This document shows positions 1-9,143 of a stretch of DNA of 64,000 bases, piece by piece; position 1 is the first letter of the stretch; the number at the start of each line of letters is the position of its first letter. The translations under genes were made by a program, and so were the position numbers. The DNA is from Candidatus Sodalis pierantonius str. SOPE (GTDB lineage Bacteria; Pseudomonadota; Gammaproteobacteria; Enterobacterales; Enterobacteriaceae). A model generated the notes under the pieces. The model saw nothing but the letters and a program-made list of their open reading frames with translations, made no database searches and was not told where the DNA came from. The DNA is taken from NCBI RefSeq assembly GCF_000517405.1, contig NZ_CP006568.1:1984001-2048000 (forward strand), in the 5' to 3' direction.

Positions 1-595
1 ATGAAGGCGCAAAGTTCTGGCTGAACGTGCTGACAGAGCTGAAAAACCGCGGCCTGAACGATATCCTTATCGCCTGCGTAGACGGGCTGAAAGGTTTCCC
101 TGACGCTATTAACGCGGTGTATCCGGAGGCGCGGCTCCAGCTGTGTATCGTGCATATGGTGCGCAACAGCCTGCGGTTCGTCTCCTGGAAGGACTACAAG
201 GCCGTCACCCGCGACCTGAAAGCTATCTATCAGGCCCCCACGGAAGAAGCCGGCTTGCAGGCGCTGGAAGCGTTCTCCAGTGCTGGGACATCCGCTACCC
301 GCAAATAAGTCGAAGCTGGCAGGCAAACTGGGCCAATCTGGCCACGTTCTTTGCCTACCCAACGGACATCCGCAAGGTGATCTACACGACCAACGCCATC
401 GAGTCGTTAAACAGCGTGATCCGGCATGCCATCAAAAAGCGCAAGGTGTTCCCGACCGACGACGCAGTGAAAAAGGTGGTGTGGCTGGCGATACAGGCGG
501 CCTCACAGAAATGGACAATGCCTTTGAGGGACTGGCGCATGGCAATGAGCCGCTTTACTATCGAGTTCGGTGACCGCCTGGACGGTCACTTCTGA
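1..595 (+). pseudogene. IS256-type transposase, 3' part, frameshifted
   Basis: C-terminal part of the DDE transposase of the mutator/IS256 type. The second catalytic Asp region (ACVDGLKGFPDA), the conserved CIVH pair and the third acidic residue (TTNAIESLN) are all recognisable. One C is missing near base 282 (tgctggg instead of tgcctggg in the intact copies), which splits the gene into frame 27-308 and the frame ending at 595. The protein is therefore not functional. The same one-base loss occurs in the copy at 28449-29762, so the two share a defective ancestor or were homogenised. Confidence 0.93.
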
Positions 596-629
596 GAAAA
601 GGCATTTACACAGAATCGTGTACAGGGTC
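1..629 (+). mobile_element. IS256-family element, copy A (3' part, runs off window start)
   Basis: This is the right half of a 1315-bp IS256-type element present seven times in the window. Its right terminal repeat reads inward as gaccctgtacacgattctg, the same end as in the complete copies at 42502-43816 and 44483-45797. The left half lies before base 1. The element interrupts the LacI-type gene that begins immediately to its right. It probably corresponds to one of the ISsope elements known from the weevil Sodalis symbiont, but that is from memory. Confidence 0.93.
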
Positions 630-1005
630 TATGCGCCACGATAAGCGCATTCACTCGCTGACTTTCGATAAGCCGGATATAGGCCGGCGGCTGCGTCTCG
701 CATTTGTCGGACACCAAGAGCAGATCGATATTGCCGTGCGCCAGCTCGCTGCTAATGCAGCCTATCATTTCCAGAAAGGCGGCATTATTCAACACCCGCG
801 GCTGTAGCGGATACACCAACCCCACCGCCTCGGTCCTCCCCATCTTCAACCGCCTGGCGAGCGCGTTGGGTCTGTATTCCAAGCGGTTCGCTTCCGCCAG
901 CACCCGCTCGCGCGTCGAGGCAGAGACATCGCTATAACCGTTGATAGCGCGGCTGACGGTGGTGACGGATAACCCGAGCGTTTTGGCAATGGCTTTCAGC
1001 GACAC
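630..1005 (-). pseudogene. LacI-family sugar-operon repressor, N-terminal fragment
   Basis: About 125 residues remain of a LacI/GalR-type repressor: an N-terminal helix-turn-helix (SLKAIAKTLGLSVTTVSRAI), the hinge region with YRPNALARRL, and the start of the periplasmic-binding-like effector domain. It starts with GTG at 1005. The rest is cut off by the IS256 copy at 1-629; the distal half is not in view. It lies divergent to the sugar symporter and alpha-galactosidase genes, so it was very likely the local repressor of a raffinose/melibiose-type operon. The palindromes at 1157-1190 between the two genes are its probable operators. Truncation should leave the operon unrepressed or unused. Confidence 0.85.
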
Positions 1006-1134
1006 GGCGTTCCGTAAGGGTGAACGGAGATAAGAACGTTAATCTAAAAGATTTCCATAACAAACGCTAGCCGCGGCGACGATCAATTTCAGCGCGCGCG
1101 CGTTCGCGGCACGATAGCGCCGGGCGAAGGGTGT

Positions 1135-1156
1135 AACTTTTAACCAGATCACATTT
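1135..1156 (+). promoter_or_regulatory. Candidate CRP site
   Basis: The 22 bases match the CRP consensus AAATGTGATCTAGATCACATTT at 17 positions by eye. The right half (AGATCACATTT) is perfect and the left half weak. It lies about 95 bp before the sugar symporter start and just upstream of two LacI-type palindromes, the usual arrangement for a catabolite-controlled sugar operon. This is inferred from sequence only. Confidence 0.6.
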
Positions 1157-1190
1157 CCAAAACGTTTCCGCTACATCCGAAACGTTTCGG
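1157..1190 (+). promoter_or_regulatory. Tandem LacI-family operators
   Basis: Two operator-like palindromes sit 20 bp apart, centre to centre: CCAAAACGTTTCCG at 1157-1170, imperfect, and CCGAAACGTTTCGG at 1177-1190, a perfect 14-bp palindrome with the central CG typical of LacI/GalR sites. They lie between the divergent repressor fragment and the symporter gene. Confidence 0.75.
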
Positions 1191-1249
1191 TTCTATCTTT
1201 TACTCACCTTTTTATCGCGTCAAGTCGTCACCCCTTCGAGGTCGTCATC

Positions 1250-2521
1250 ATGCAGGTACCGCTTCAGGTTAGCCATTTGCGTAATGGCGCGTTCTGGCTA
1301 TTTGCCCTGTTTCTGTTCGACTATTTTTTTATCATGGCGGCTTATTACCCTTTTTTTCCCTTGTGGCTGCACGACATCAATCAGTTAAGCAAATCCAATA
1401 CGGGTCTGGTCTTCGGCAGCATTGCCCTGTTCGCACTGGCGCTCCAACCGATTATGGGGTCTCTTTCGGATAAATTAGGGCTGCGCAAAACGCTCATCGC
1501 CATCATCGTGGGCTTGCTGGTGTCATCCGCACCGTTTTTTATTTATGTTTTCAGCCCGCTGCTACACAAGAATATCAAGCTCGGGGCGCTGGTCGGCGGC
1601 GCCTATTTGGGCTTTGTCTTTACCGGCGGATCGCACGTTTTAGAAGCCTATGTGGAAAAAGTCAACCGCCACTGTGGATTCGAGTATGGCAAGGCACGGC
1701 TCTTCGGTTGTTTGGGTTGGGCGCTGTGCGCATCGGTGGTCGGCATGTTGTTCAGCGTTAATTGCCAATGGGTGTTCTGGCTGGCGTCGGGTTGTGCGCT
1801 GATCCTGGTGGTGCTGCTTTGGCTTGCCAGGCCGGATCATGCCCCGGGCAGGGTCAACCCTGCGCCGACGCCCTCCCCCCCTACTCCAGCGTTTAGCCTG
1901 AAAACCGCCGCCGATCTGCTGAAAAAGCCAGACGCTTGGTGGTTCATGCTTTATATAATCGGCGTCCCCTGCGTCTACGATGTTTTCGATCAGCAGTTCG
2001 CCAACTTTTTTACCTCGTTTTTCACCACGCACCAGCGCGGCACGCAAATTTTCGGTTTTGTCACCACCGGCGGCGAAGTGCTTAACGCCCTGATTATGTT
2101 TTTTACCCCGTTTATTATCGGCAAAATCGGCAGCAAAAATGCCCTATTGCTGGCGGGCGGGATTATGGCGTTTCGTATCATTGGCTCAGCCTTCGCCACG
2201 AGCGCTGTCGAAGTTATTCTCCTGAAGATGCTGCATATGCTTGAGGTCCCTTTTTTATTGGTGGGATCATTTAAATATATTACCCGCGTGTTTGAGGTGC
2301 GTTTCTCGGCCACCGTTTATCTTATCGGCTTCTGTTTTAGTAAACAGCTGTCGATGATCTTCATGTCCTATTTCGCCGGCCGTCTTTACGATCTTATCGG
2401 TTTTCGATCCACCTACCTGATATTGGGGGGCGTGGTGTTGACCTTTACCCTTATCGCCGCCTTTTTTCTCAACGGCCGTTCCGCCGCTACCGAGGCGTCT
2501 GGCCGCCACCGCGTTCAATAA
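1250..2521 (+). CDS. LacY/RafB-family oligosaccharide:H+ symporter
   Basis: A 423-residue, 12-helix major-facilitator protein of the LacY family (LacY itself is 417). It would carry a galactoside such as raffinose or melibiose into the cytoplasm with a proton. All six residues essential in LacY appear conserved: Glu126 (LEAYVEK), Arg144 (GKARLFG), Glu269 (TTGGEVLN), Arg302 (FRIIGSA), and His322/Glu325 (LHMLEVPF). The motif GSLSDKLGLRK between helices 2 and 3 is present. The start at 1250 gives an N-terminus aligning with LacY. It is followed after 10 bp by the broken alpha-galactosidase, so an intact transporter now serves a dead pathway. The exact substrate is uncertain; a sucrose or lactose role is possible. 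Confidence 0.9.
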   Translation: MQVPLQVSHLRNGAFWLFALFLFDYFFIMAAYYPFFPLWLHDINQLSKSNTGLVFGSIALFALALQPIMGSLSDKLGLRKTLIAIIVGLLVSSAPFFIYVFSPLLHKNIKLGALVGGAYLGFVFTGGSHVLEAYVEKVNRHCGFEYGKARLFGCLGWALCASVVGMLFSVNCQWVFWLASGCALILVVLLWLARPDHAPGRVNPAPTPSPPTPAFSLKTAADLLKKPDAWWFMLYIIGVPCVYDVFDQQFANFFTSFFTTHQRGTQIFGFVTTGGEVLNALIMFFTPFIIGKIGSKNALLLAGGIMAFRIIGSAFATSAVEVILLKMLHMLEVPFLLVGSFKYITRVFEVRFSATVYLIGFCFSKQLSMIFMSYFAGRLYDLIGFRSTYLILGGVVLTFTLIAAFFLNGRSAATEASGRHRVQ

Positions 2522-2531
2522 GGAGCTCGTT

Positions 2532-4428
2532 ATGGAAAAGTCGCTGGTCCAATTGCAAAGCCCCCGCGTGACGGTCATCATCCGTTGCCTGCCGTTTCCG
2601 GAATTAATTTACTGGGGGCGCTCACTCGCCCACGGCGATGCGCATCGAATTGACCTTGTGCAAAGAAACCGGCGTGCTGCGCACTCGCCAGCTGCTGACC
2701 AACGGCGGCGAGGAAGACTATTGGGCTAATCGCCTTGCGGTCACCTTGACCTTACCCGATCGCGCCCGCGAGGTGATGGCGTTCCACGGGCGCTGGATAA
2801 GCGAATTCCGCCGCCATCGCCTCAACCTGGCGCACGGCGGCTTTGTACAGGAAAACCGCCGCGGACGGACCTCCCATGAATACTTTCCGGCCCTGGTGAT
2901 AGGCCAGCCGGGTTTTAGCGAACAGCAAGGCAAGCTCTGGGGCCTGCATTTGGCCTGGAGCGGCAATCACCGCCTGCGGGCGGATTGTAAAAGCGACGGA
3001 CGCCGGCAGATGCAGGCCGAAGCGCTCTATTTCCCTGGCGAAATCGTTCTGGCGCCCGATGAATCCCTCAGCACCCCCTGGGTCTACACCACGTGGTCGG
3101 GAGAGGGTCTTAACGGTATGAGCGCGGCCTTTCATCGCTACTTGCGCCAATCGCGCCTCCCGGCGGCGGTGGCGTCGCCACGCCCGGTGCATCTTATATA
3201 CCTGAGAGGGTATCTATTTCGATCATCAGCCGGACTATATTGAACAAATGGCGCAACGGGCGGCAGCGCTGGGCGTAGAGCGATTCATTATCGATGATGG
3301 CTGGTTTCGCGGCCGCAACAGCGACACGACGGCGCTGGGGGATTGGTATACCGACCCGGAAAAATACCCACAGGGCCTGACGCCGGTCATCGACGCGGTC
3401 AAGCGCACCGGTATGCAGTTCGGCATTTGGGTAGAGCCGGAAATGATAAGCCAGGACTCGTTGTTGTTTCGCAAACACCCGGACTGGGTACTGGGACTGG
3501 CGTCCTATCCCCGACCGCTCGGACGGAATCAATGGGCACTGGATTTGTGCAACGAAGCGGTGTATCGCTACTTGTTGGCGCGCCTGAGTTGGCTTTTGGG
3601 CGAGCACGATATCCGCTATGTAAAATGGGACTTCAACCAGCTAGGTGGTGCAGCCCGCCCATGGCGGACAGGCCAGCATGACCCGTCAGACCCGTCAGAT
3701 GTATCGCCTGTTTGATGAGTTAAACCAGCGTTTTGGGCAGGTGGAGTTTGAATCCTGCGCCTCGGGCGGCGGGCGGATGGACTACGCCATGCTGAAACGC
3801 TGCTGCCGTTTTGGCCCTCAGACAGCAATGATGCGCTGGACCGACAACAGATTCAGCGCGGCGCCAGCTATTTCTTTCCCCCCGAGGTGCTCGGCACGCA
3901 TATCGGCGATTCACCGTGTCACGCCACCGGCCGGCGACACACGCTACAGTTCCGCGCCCTGACCGCACTGTTTGGCCATATGGGCATTGAACTTGATCCG
4001 GTGCGGGCCGACGCCGAACAGCAGGCCAGCTTTGCTCACTATATCGCGCTGTATAAACAGCTGCGCCCGCTGCTGCATCACGGTCGTGCGTTCCGTATTG
4101 ATGCTGAGCAGCCGGGGCAGCTGATTCACGGGGTGATAGCGGAAGACGCCTCTACAGCGGTAGTGCTGATAAGCCAGCCGACATTGCCGGAATATGCGTT
4201 GTGTGGGCAACTGCGCGTTCCCGGGCTGACCCCCGCGCGCCGGTATCGGGCAAGGTCTGGGATAAACCCGACAGCCTATGCCAACCGCGCAACAGCGCGA
4301 TGAAACGCTACCCCGCCTGGCTAACGCATACCCTGACCCTCAGCGGCGACTGGCTCGCCGAAGTCGGCCTGGCGATGCCGGTGCTGGAGCCCGAATCCGC
4401 CCTGCTGCTGGGATTTATCGCTGAATAG
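2532..4428 (+). pseudogene. rafA: GH36 alpha-galactosidase, multiply frameshifted
   Basis: Remains of a cytoplasmic GH36 alpha-galactosidase (usual length about 700 residues) that would release galactose from raffinose or melibiose. The parts run through several frames: N-terminus from 2532, the beta-sandwich domain in the 2638-3243 frame, the TIM barrel in the 3248-3715 frame (IIDDGWFRGR, the catalytic nucleophile in VKWDFN), the acid/base region ESCASGGGRMD in the 3645-3962 frame, then 3887-4303, and the C-terminus ending at 4428. At least five frameshifts are needed to join them, so no active enzyme can be made. It shares an operon with the symporter just upstream. The symbol reflects family and context only. 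Confidence 0.88.
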
Positions 4429-4510
4429 CCGCCGGCGCCGCCCGACCGTGCGTTGTTTCGCTGTGCTGGGTCGGCAGGCGCGGTCTGATCTCGCGCAGAG
4501 ACGAATATGA

Positions 4511-4539
4511 TCGACGTTGAGCGTTACCGGCGATATAAT
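4511..4539 (+). promoter_or_regulatory. Weak sigma-70-like promoter
   Basis: A perfect -10 hexamer TATAAT at 4534-4539 follows a weak -35 (TCGACG, 4511-4516) with 17-bp spacing. About 165 bp downstream lies a good hairpin terminator (4702-4733), with no convincing reading frame between. This could define a short noncoding transcript, or it may be chance. Confidence 0.3.
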
Positions 4540-4599
4540 GTGGCCGCTCCGGCATGTCAGTCACCCGACGCCGCCACATCGGCCCGGCCGAGGACGTTC

Positions 4600-4633
4600 G
4601 CACTTATTTGGTGCTTTGGCACCAGAATGGTGA
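4600..4633 (+). promoter_or_regulatory. Two NtrC-type enhancer sites
   Basis: Two copies of the NtrC (GlnG) dyad GCAC-N7-GTGC are present: GCAC-TTATTTG-GTGC at 4600-4614, perfect, and GCAC-CAGAATG-GTGA at 4619-4633, one mismatch. They lie roughly 130-160 bp upstream of a sigma-54-like promoter, the normal enhancer distance. This suggests nitrogen-limitation control of the purine permease gene. A direct NtrC binding test has not been seen; the call rests on motif and spacing. Confidence 0.62.
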
Positions 4634-4701
4634 AAATGCCGCACCGCATTATCGCAACAGCGCGCAGCGTTAATGCCTGCGGGACCGATATGCCCGTTGA
4701 G

Positions 4702-4733
4702 AACCTGATTAATCACGCTTAATCGGGTTTTTT
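4702..4733 (+). terminator. Rho-independent terminator
   Basis: An 11-bp stem (AACCTGATTAA / TTAATCGGGTT with one G-U pair), a loop of six bases and a run of six T. It lies between the NtrC-like sites and the sigma-54-like promoter, so it ends a transcript that starts upstream, not the permease message. Confidence 0.8.
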
Positions 4734-4758
4734 CTGTCCTGCGCCGGTGTCCGAAGAG

Positions 4759-4774
4759 TGGCATAACGATTGCT
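4759..4774 (+). promoter_or_regulatory. Sigma-54-type promoter of the purine permease
   Basis: TGGCATAACGATTGCT keeps the invariant GG and GC of sigma-54 promoters with the required ten bases between them and most of the consensus TGGCAC-N5-TTGCW. Transcription would begin near 4785, leaving a leader of about 27 bases before the start codon at 4812. The upstream NtrC-like sites strengthen the call. Confidence 0.65.
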
Positions 4775-4811
4775 TGGGCAGTGCAGACATCTTCTCAGAG
4801 ATTAAAAACAC

Positions 4812-6107
4812 ATGTTGGAAAAACTATTTAAATTGACGGCCCACCGCACCACGGTACGTACCGAGATTGTCGCGGGCCTGACGACCTTTTTGGCAATGGC
4901 TTATATCTTGTTTGTCAACCCGACTATTCTCAGCGCCACCGGTATGGACAAAGGCTCGGTGTTTGTTGCGACCTGTCTTGCGGCGGCAATCGGCTCTATG
5001 TTGATGGGGTTTATCGCCAACTACCCGATCGCCCTGGCGCCCGGCATGGGGCTGAACGCCTTTTTCACCTATACCGTCGTGTTGCATATGGGGTATACCT
5101 GGCAAATCGCGCTGGGTGCGGTGTTCCTGTCGGCGTTGATTTTCTTTGCGCTGTCGATTTTTAAAATCCGCGAATGGATCAGCACCAGCATTCCCCTGCC
5201 GCTGCGTTCGGGTATTGCCGCGGGTATCGGTTTATTTCTGGCTATCATCGCGCTACAGGGCGCCGGCATCGTGGTGGATAATCCGGCGACGCTGGTCGGC
5301 CTGGGCGATCTCACCCGGCCGGGACCGCTGTTTGCCATGCTGGGCTTCATTGTTATCGTGGTGCTGGAAGCGCGGCGCGTGCCGGGCGCGGTGTTAATCG
5401 GTATTCTGGCGATTACTTTTCTGTCCATCGCGGTAGGCATCAGCCCGCTTGCCGGCGTCGTCTCCATGCCGCCATCAATCGCCCCGACCTTCCTGCGGCT
5501 GGACATCCGCGGCGCTTTGGATATCTCGCTGGTGAGCGTCATTTTCGCCTTCCTGTTTGTGGACGTGTTTGATAACTCCGGCACGCTTATCGGCGTGACC
5601 AAACGCGCAGGGCTGGCGGATGAACAGGGCAATATCCCTAAAATGGGCAAAGCGCTGGTGGCCGACAGCGCCGCGGCGCTTTTTGGCTCGCTGTTAGGTA
5701 CCTCCACCACCACCAGCTATGTCGAATCCGCCGCGGGCGTCAGCGCCGGCGGCCGCACGGGTCTCACGGCGATTGTCGTCGGTACCCTGTTCCTGCTCAG
5801 CCTGTTTTTCGCGCCGCTGGCCTCAAGCGTCCCCGCGTTCGCTACCGCGCCGGCGCTGCTGTTCGTGGCGGTGCTGATGACCTCCGGGTTGGCAGAAATA
5901 GACTGGAGAGATATCACCGTGTCGGCCCCGGTCACCGTTACCGCCCTGACCATGCCGCTGACCTACTCGATTGCCAACGGCATCGCCTTCGGTTTCATTA
6001 CCTGGACGCTGGTAAAACTGCTGACCGGCCGTTATCGCGATCTGAACGTGGCGCTGATTGTGCTGTCGATTCTGTTTGTCATCAAGCTGGGCTGGCTCAG
6101 CGCCTAA
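4812..6107 (+). CDS. NCS2/AzgA-type purine permease
   Basis: A 431-residue inner-membrane permease of the AzgA-like branch of the NCS2 family (relatives of E. coli AdeP, AdeQ, GhxP and GhxQ, about 445-455 residues). It is expected to import adenine, guanine or hypoxanthine with protons. The family motifs ALAPGMGLNAFF (near residue 80), FDNSGTLIGVTKRAGL (near 255) and TSTTTSYVESAAGVSAGGRTG (near 300) are intact, and about 12 hydrophobic segments are visible. It stands alone between a dead sugar operon and a glycosylase gene on the other strand. Sigma-54 and NtrC-like elements upstream suggest it is a nitrogen-scavenging transporter. Which purine it prefers cannot be told. Confidence 0.9.
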   Translation: MLEKLFKLTAHRTTVRTEIVAGLTTFLAMAYILFVNPTILSATGMDKGSVFVATCLAAAIGSMLMGFIANYPIALAPGMGLNAFFTYTVVLHMGYTWQIALGAVFLSALIFFALSIFKIREWISTSIPLPLRSGIAAGIGLFLAIIALQGAGIVVDNPATLVGLGDLTRPGPLFAMLGFIVIVVLEARRVPGAVLIGILAITFLSIAVGISPLAGVVSMPPSIAPTFLRLDIRGALDISLVSVIFAFLFVDVFDNSGTLIGVTKRAGLADEQGNIPKMGKALVADSAAALFGSLLGTSTTTSYVESAAGVSAGGRTGLTAIVVGTLFLLSLFFAPLASSVPAFATAPALLFVAVLMTSGLAEIDWRDITVSAPVTVTALTMPLTYSIANGIAFGFITWTLVKLLTGRYRDLNVALIVLSILFVIKLGWLSA

Positions 6108-6379
6108 TGCCGTATACGGACCGCCCGGCGAGCGCCGGCGCGGCCCGTTCACCGCCAATACCCCCGCGGTTGCCGAAACGTCCTTTCCCCCTTTCAAAGA
6201 CCGCTACGGGCCGTATTACCCGGTCCAAGACTGCATGCTAAACGAGGTCCGCCGCGCGGATAAGCGGCGCCTGCGGCGGCATAGCCCGCTATCGCGGCAA
6301 CCGGTGCCGCGGGTCGGCGTCGCATTCATTGATGATAAGACGCCGCGCGGCCATGATCTGGCGCCGGCCCCGGCGAAGT

Positions 6380-7030
6380 TTAGAGCGCCGCGGGTTTGAC
6401 TGCCGCCAGCCCCGCCGCATAATCCGGCGTAGACATGGCCCACAGATAAAACGACGCGATGCTGCCATAGGGGGCGTAGCGGCGGCGATACCGCTCGAAT
6501 CGATCCCGCGGCAGCGTTTTGTGACGATAAAGATGCATCATGCCGCGCCGGATGGCCAAATCTCCCCAGCTCAGCACATCAGGCCTGCCCAGGGAGAAAA
6601 TCATCAACATCTCCGCCGTCCAGACGCCAATGCCCGGCAGGCGGGATAAGGTGGCGATCACCTGTTCATCGCTGGCCTGATGAATGGCGCTCAAATCCAG
6701 CTCGCCGCTCATGGCGGCACTGGCGGCGCCCTTGATATATAACGCCTTTTTCATCGACATTCCGCAGCCTTGAATCGCCTGCGCCGGCAGCGCTTCCAGC
6801 CGTTGCGGCGTCACCGAGCCGGCTAGCGCCAGGAGACGGGCGTTGACCGTCAGGCCCGCCTTGGTGGATATTTGCTGGTCGACAATGTTTCTGACCAGCG
6901 CGGCAAACAAATCCGGCATCATCCCACGCCGGAGTATGCCAAAATGTGCAATGGCCTGCGCCATGCGCTTATCCCGCCTGGCCAGCCAATCGGTTTCTTT
7001 GCTGTCGTACTCGAAAAACATTGCCGTCAT
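6380..7030 (-). CDS. AlkA-type DNA-3-methyladenine glycosylase (HhH-GPD)
   Basis: A 216-residue base-excision repair glycosylase of the helix-hairpin-helix-GPD superfamily, closer in length to the short 3-methyladenine DNA glycosylase II proteins than to E. coli AlkA (282). The DNA-binding hairpin is LSRLPGIGVWTAEML (near residue 130) and the catalytic aspartate follows in LSWGDLAIRRG (near 155). The N-terminal part carries VRNIVDQQISTKAG, typical of the family. It would remove alkylated purines from DNA. A GGGGA Shine-Dalgarno lies just before the ATG at 7030; a second ATG nine bases further is possible. It has no operon partners. Confidence 0.88.
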   Translation of the reverse strand: MTAMFFEYDSKETDWLARRDKRMAQAIAHFGILRRGMMPDLFAALVRNIVDQQISTKAGLTVNARLLALAGSVTPQRLEALPAQAIQGCGMSMKKALYIKGAASAAMSGELDLSAIHQASDEQVIATLSRLPGIGVWTAEMLMIFSLGRPDVLSWGDLAIRRGMMHLYRHKTLPRDRFERYRRRYAPYGSIASFYLWAMSTPDYAAGLAAVKPAAL

Positions 7031-7172
7031 GATCCCCTCGCGCTCACGTCATGGCAGTAGATGCCGCGATAATCATATCATCTTGTTAATAGTGATATTA
7101 TTCATTTACTATGGCAGGGTTAGACGGCGCGTGGCCTGGCTACCGCCGGCATTTTTGACAAGAGGACGTTTT

Positions 7173-8123
7173 ATGAAACCACGCAAAGTCATGATCATCG
7201 GTACCGGCAATGTCGGCGCGTCCGCCGCCTATGCTCTGTTAAACCAGCAAATCGGCGAAGAACTGATTCTGATGGACATCAATCAGGCGCGGCTGGAAGG
7301 CCAGCACAAAGATCTGGCCGATGCGGCGGCCTATATGCCAAGCCGGGTGACGGTCAGCAGCCGCAGCGCGGCGGATTGCGCCGATGTCGATATCGCCGTC
7401 ATTACCGTGTCAGGAGGCAGTCTGAAACCGGGCCAGACCCGGCTGGATGAGCTGGACGCCACTGCCGGAATCGTCGGGCAGATTGTGCCGCAAATGATGG
7501 CGGGCGGCTTTAACGGTATTTTCCTCATCGCCACCAATCCCTGCGATATTATTACCTATCAGGTATGGAAACTGTCGGGATTGCCCCGCCATCGCGTCCT
7601 GGGCACCGGCGTTTGGCTGGATACCACCCGGCTGCGCCGCCTGTTGGCGGAGCAGTTGGATATCGCGCCGCAAAGTATCGACGCGTTTATTGTGGGGGAA
7701 CATGGCGACAGTCAATTTCCGGTCTAGTCCCATTGCGCGGTATACGGTATGCCCCTAGAGGAATTCAGCCGCAGTAAAAACGGTCAAACGCTGGATTTCG
7801 CCGCGCTGGCGGAACGTACCCGCAAAACCGGCTTCGACATTTATGCCCAGAAGGGCTGCACGGAATATGGCGTCGCCGGCACCATCGCCGAGATTTGCCG
7901 CAACCTTCTAACCGGCAGTCACCGCGCCCTGACGGTCTCCTGCGTGCTGGATGGCGAATACGGCCAGCGCGGTCTGGCCATCGGCGTACCGGCGGTGATG
8001 TCGCAAGACGGCGTAGCGCAAATTATCGAGCTGGATTTCACGCCGCAGGAGCGGCGCCAATTTGAGACATCCGCGGCGGTCATTGAGCAAAACATCCGGC
8101 GGCTGGCGGTGATGCACCATTGA
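7173..8123 (+). pseudogene. ldh: L-lactate / L-2-hydroxyacid dehydrogenase, amber-mutated
   Basis: A 317-codon gene for an NAD-dependent L-lactate dehydrogenase or L-2-hydroxyisocaproate dehydrogenase of the LDH/MDH superfamily. The Rossmann motif GTGNVGASAA (residues 10-19), the catalytic-loop segment NPCDIITYQVWKLSG and the active-site histidine motif GEHGDS are all present. A single TAG at 7725-7727 interrupts the frame right after GEHGDSQFPV. The position is tryptophan in relatives (TGG to TAG), and the frame stays open to 8123 beyond it. The start at 7173 has a clear AGAGGA ribosome site. Without amber suppression the product lacks the C-terminal half of the catalytic domain and should be inactive. 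Confidence 0.88.
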
Positions 8124-9073
8124 GCTGCGGTCAACGGCGGCCGGCCTCCGCGCGCCGGCCGTTGCTTGCGGATCGCTTTCGGCGCAGCGTCACTCGCCCC
8201 TAAGCCGGGGCCGCCATGGCCGTTAACGTTCACAGCGTACCGGGAAGATCTCTTCGCAATAATAATGCCGTTGCGGGCGGTTTTATATTAACGCCAAGGT
8301 TGAGAATTAATTCGACACGCCGTTTTAATTGGCCGAGTTGATTTTAGTAACTGCCTGATTTCGCGTTTTAGTATTTTTTTCATATGGCTGAAAAAAATTA
8401 TCTTCTTCTGCTTTATCCGACAATACAGCTTTTGACAGCATACGCTGACGGGGGTGAATTTTGCCCGAGGCCAGCCGGTGGCTTGCCCATTGCCCTGCGA
8501 ATAGTTCGGTATCTGAGAATAGATCGGATCCGCTGCGGATAGCATGGCCCCCGTTGCCCCCGCACCGTGGTCAAGGGCGCGGTGCGGCGCGGTGGGGAGG
8601 GCTTCGGCCGTATCACATACCCCTCCACCTTTTTTTTCCGCAGGGGAAAATGTGCCAGGCAATTTGCCTAACCAATAGAGTAATACCACCAATAGAAATA
8701 TTAATACAACCTGACGTAATATTATACCTGGATCATATTTATATACGGTCATGAGAGAACTTATCCGCCTTGAACCCAGGCCGCCGCTGACGCCCTTTTT
8801 TACCGGTAAAAATCCTGTCAGGCTCAGAAACTTCCATTTGCCCCGGTCATCAATACAAAAAATAGTAATGAGATTCATAATAAATAAATAATTTAATTCA
8901 GTGGCTTAGTCCCATTATTCTCTGCCCTGACGCCTGGGTAGTGATTAAACTAACAGGCAAGGTGATAATGCTATCATCATTTTCGCCGCGGCGTTATTTT
9001 ATTTATCTGCATCAGCTATATATATTTAATGATTAACAATTAATAATCATAATATATTATAAGCTATATTTTC
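8124..9073. other. Intergenic stretch with one doubtful ORF
   Basis: The first bases carry a GC-rich inverted repeat (8139-8164) that may end ldh transcription. On the minus strand an ORF (8752 to 8288) opens with a plausible membrane helix (residues 11-31, rich in V, L and I) and then becomes GC-rich and nondescript. It might be a small membrane protein or its remnant, but I do not recognise it. The stretch 8880-9070 is AT-rich and shows nothing further. Confidence 0.3.
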
Positions 9074-9102
9074 AAAAAAAAAAGGCCGGGGAAACCCCGG
9101 CC
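9074..9102 (-). terminator. Terminator of yeeX
   Basis: Read on the minus strand, GGCCGGGG-TTT-CCCCGGCC is followed by ten T. The perfect 8-bp GC stem and T-tract make a strong intrinsic terminator 40 bp beyond the yeeX stop codon. Confidence 0.95.
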
Positions 9103-9143
9103 AGCGCTCGCTTTCTCAACATTCTATGCGGCAGGCGCCGCGG

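Noticed and set aside
1640..2581. Long minus-strand ORFs opposite the sugar symporter
   Set aside because: They mirror the codon pattern of the real gene, have Arg/Pro-rich or repetitive composition and no family features.
5069..5713. 214-codon minus-strand ORF inside the purine permease
   Set aside because: Antisense shadow of a GC-rich membrane-protein gene; low-complexity Ser/Pro/Ala composition.
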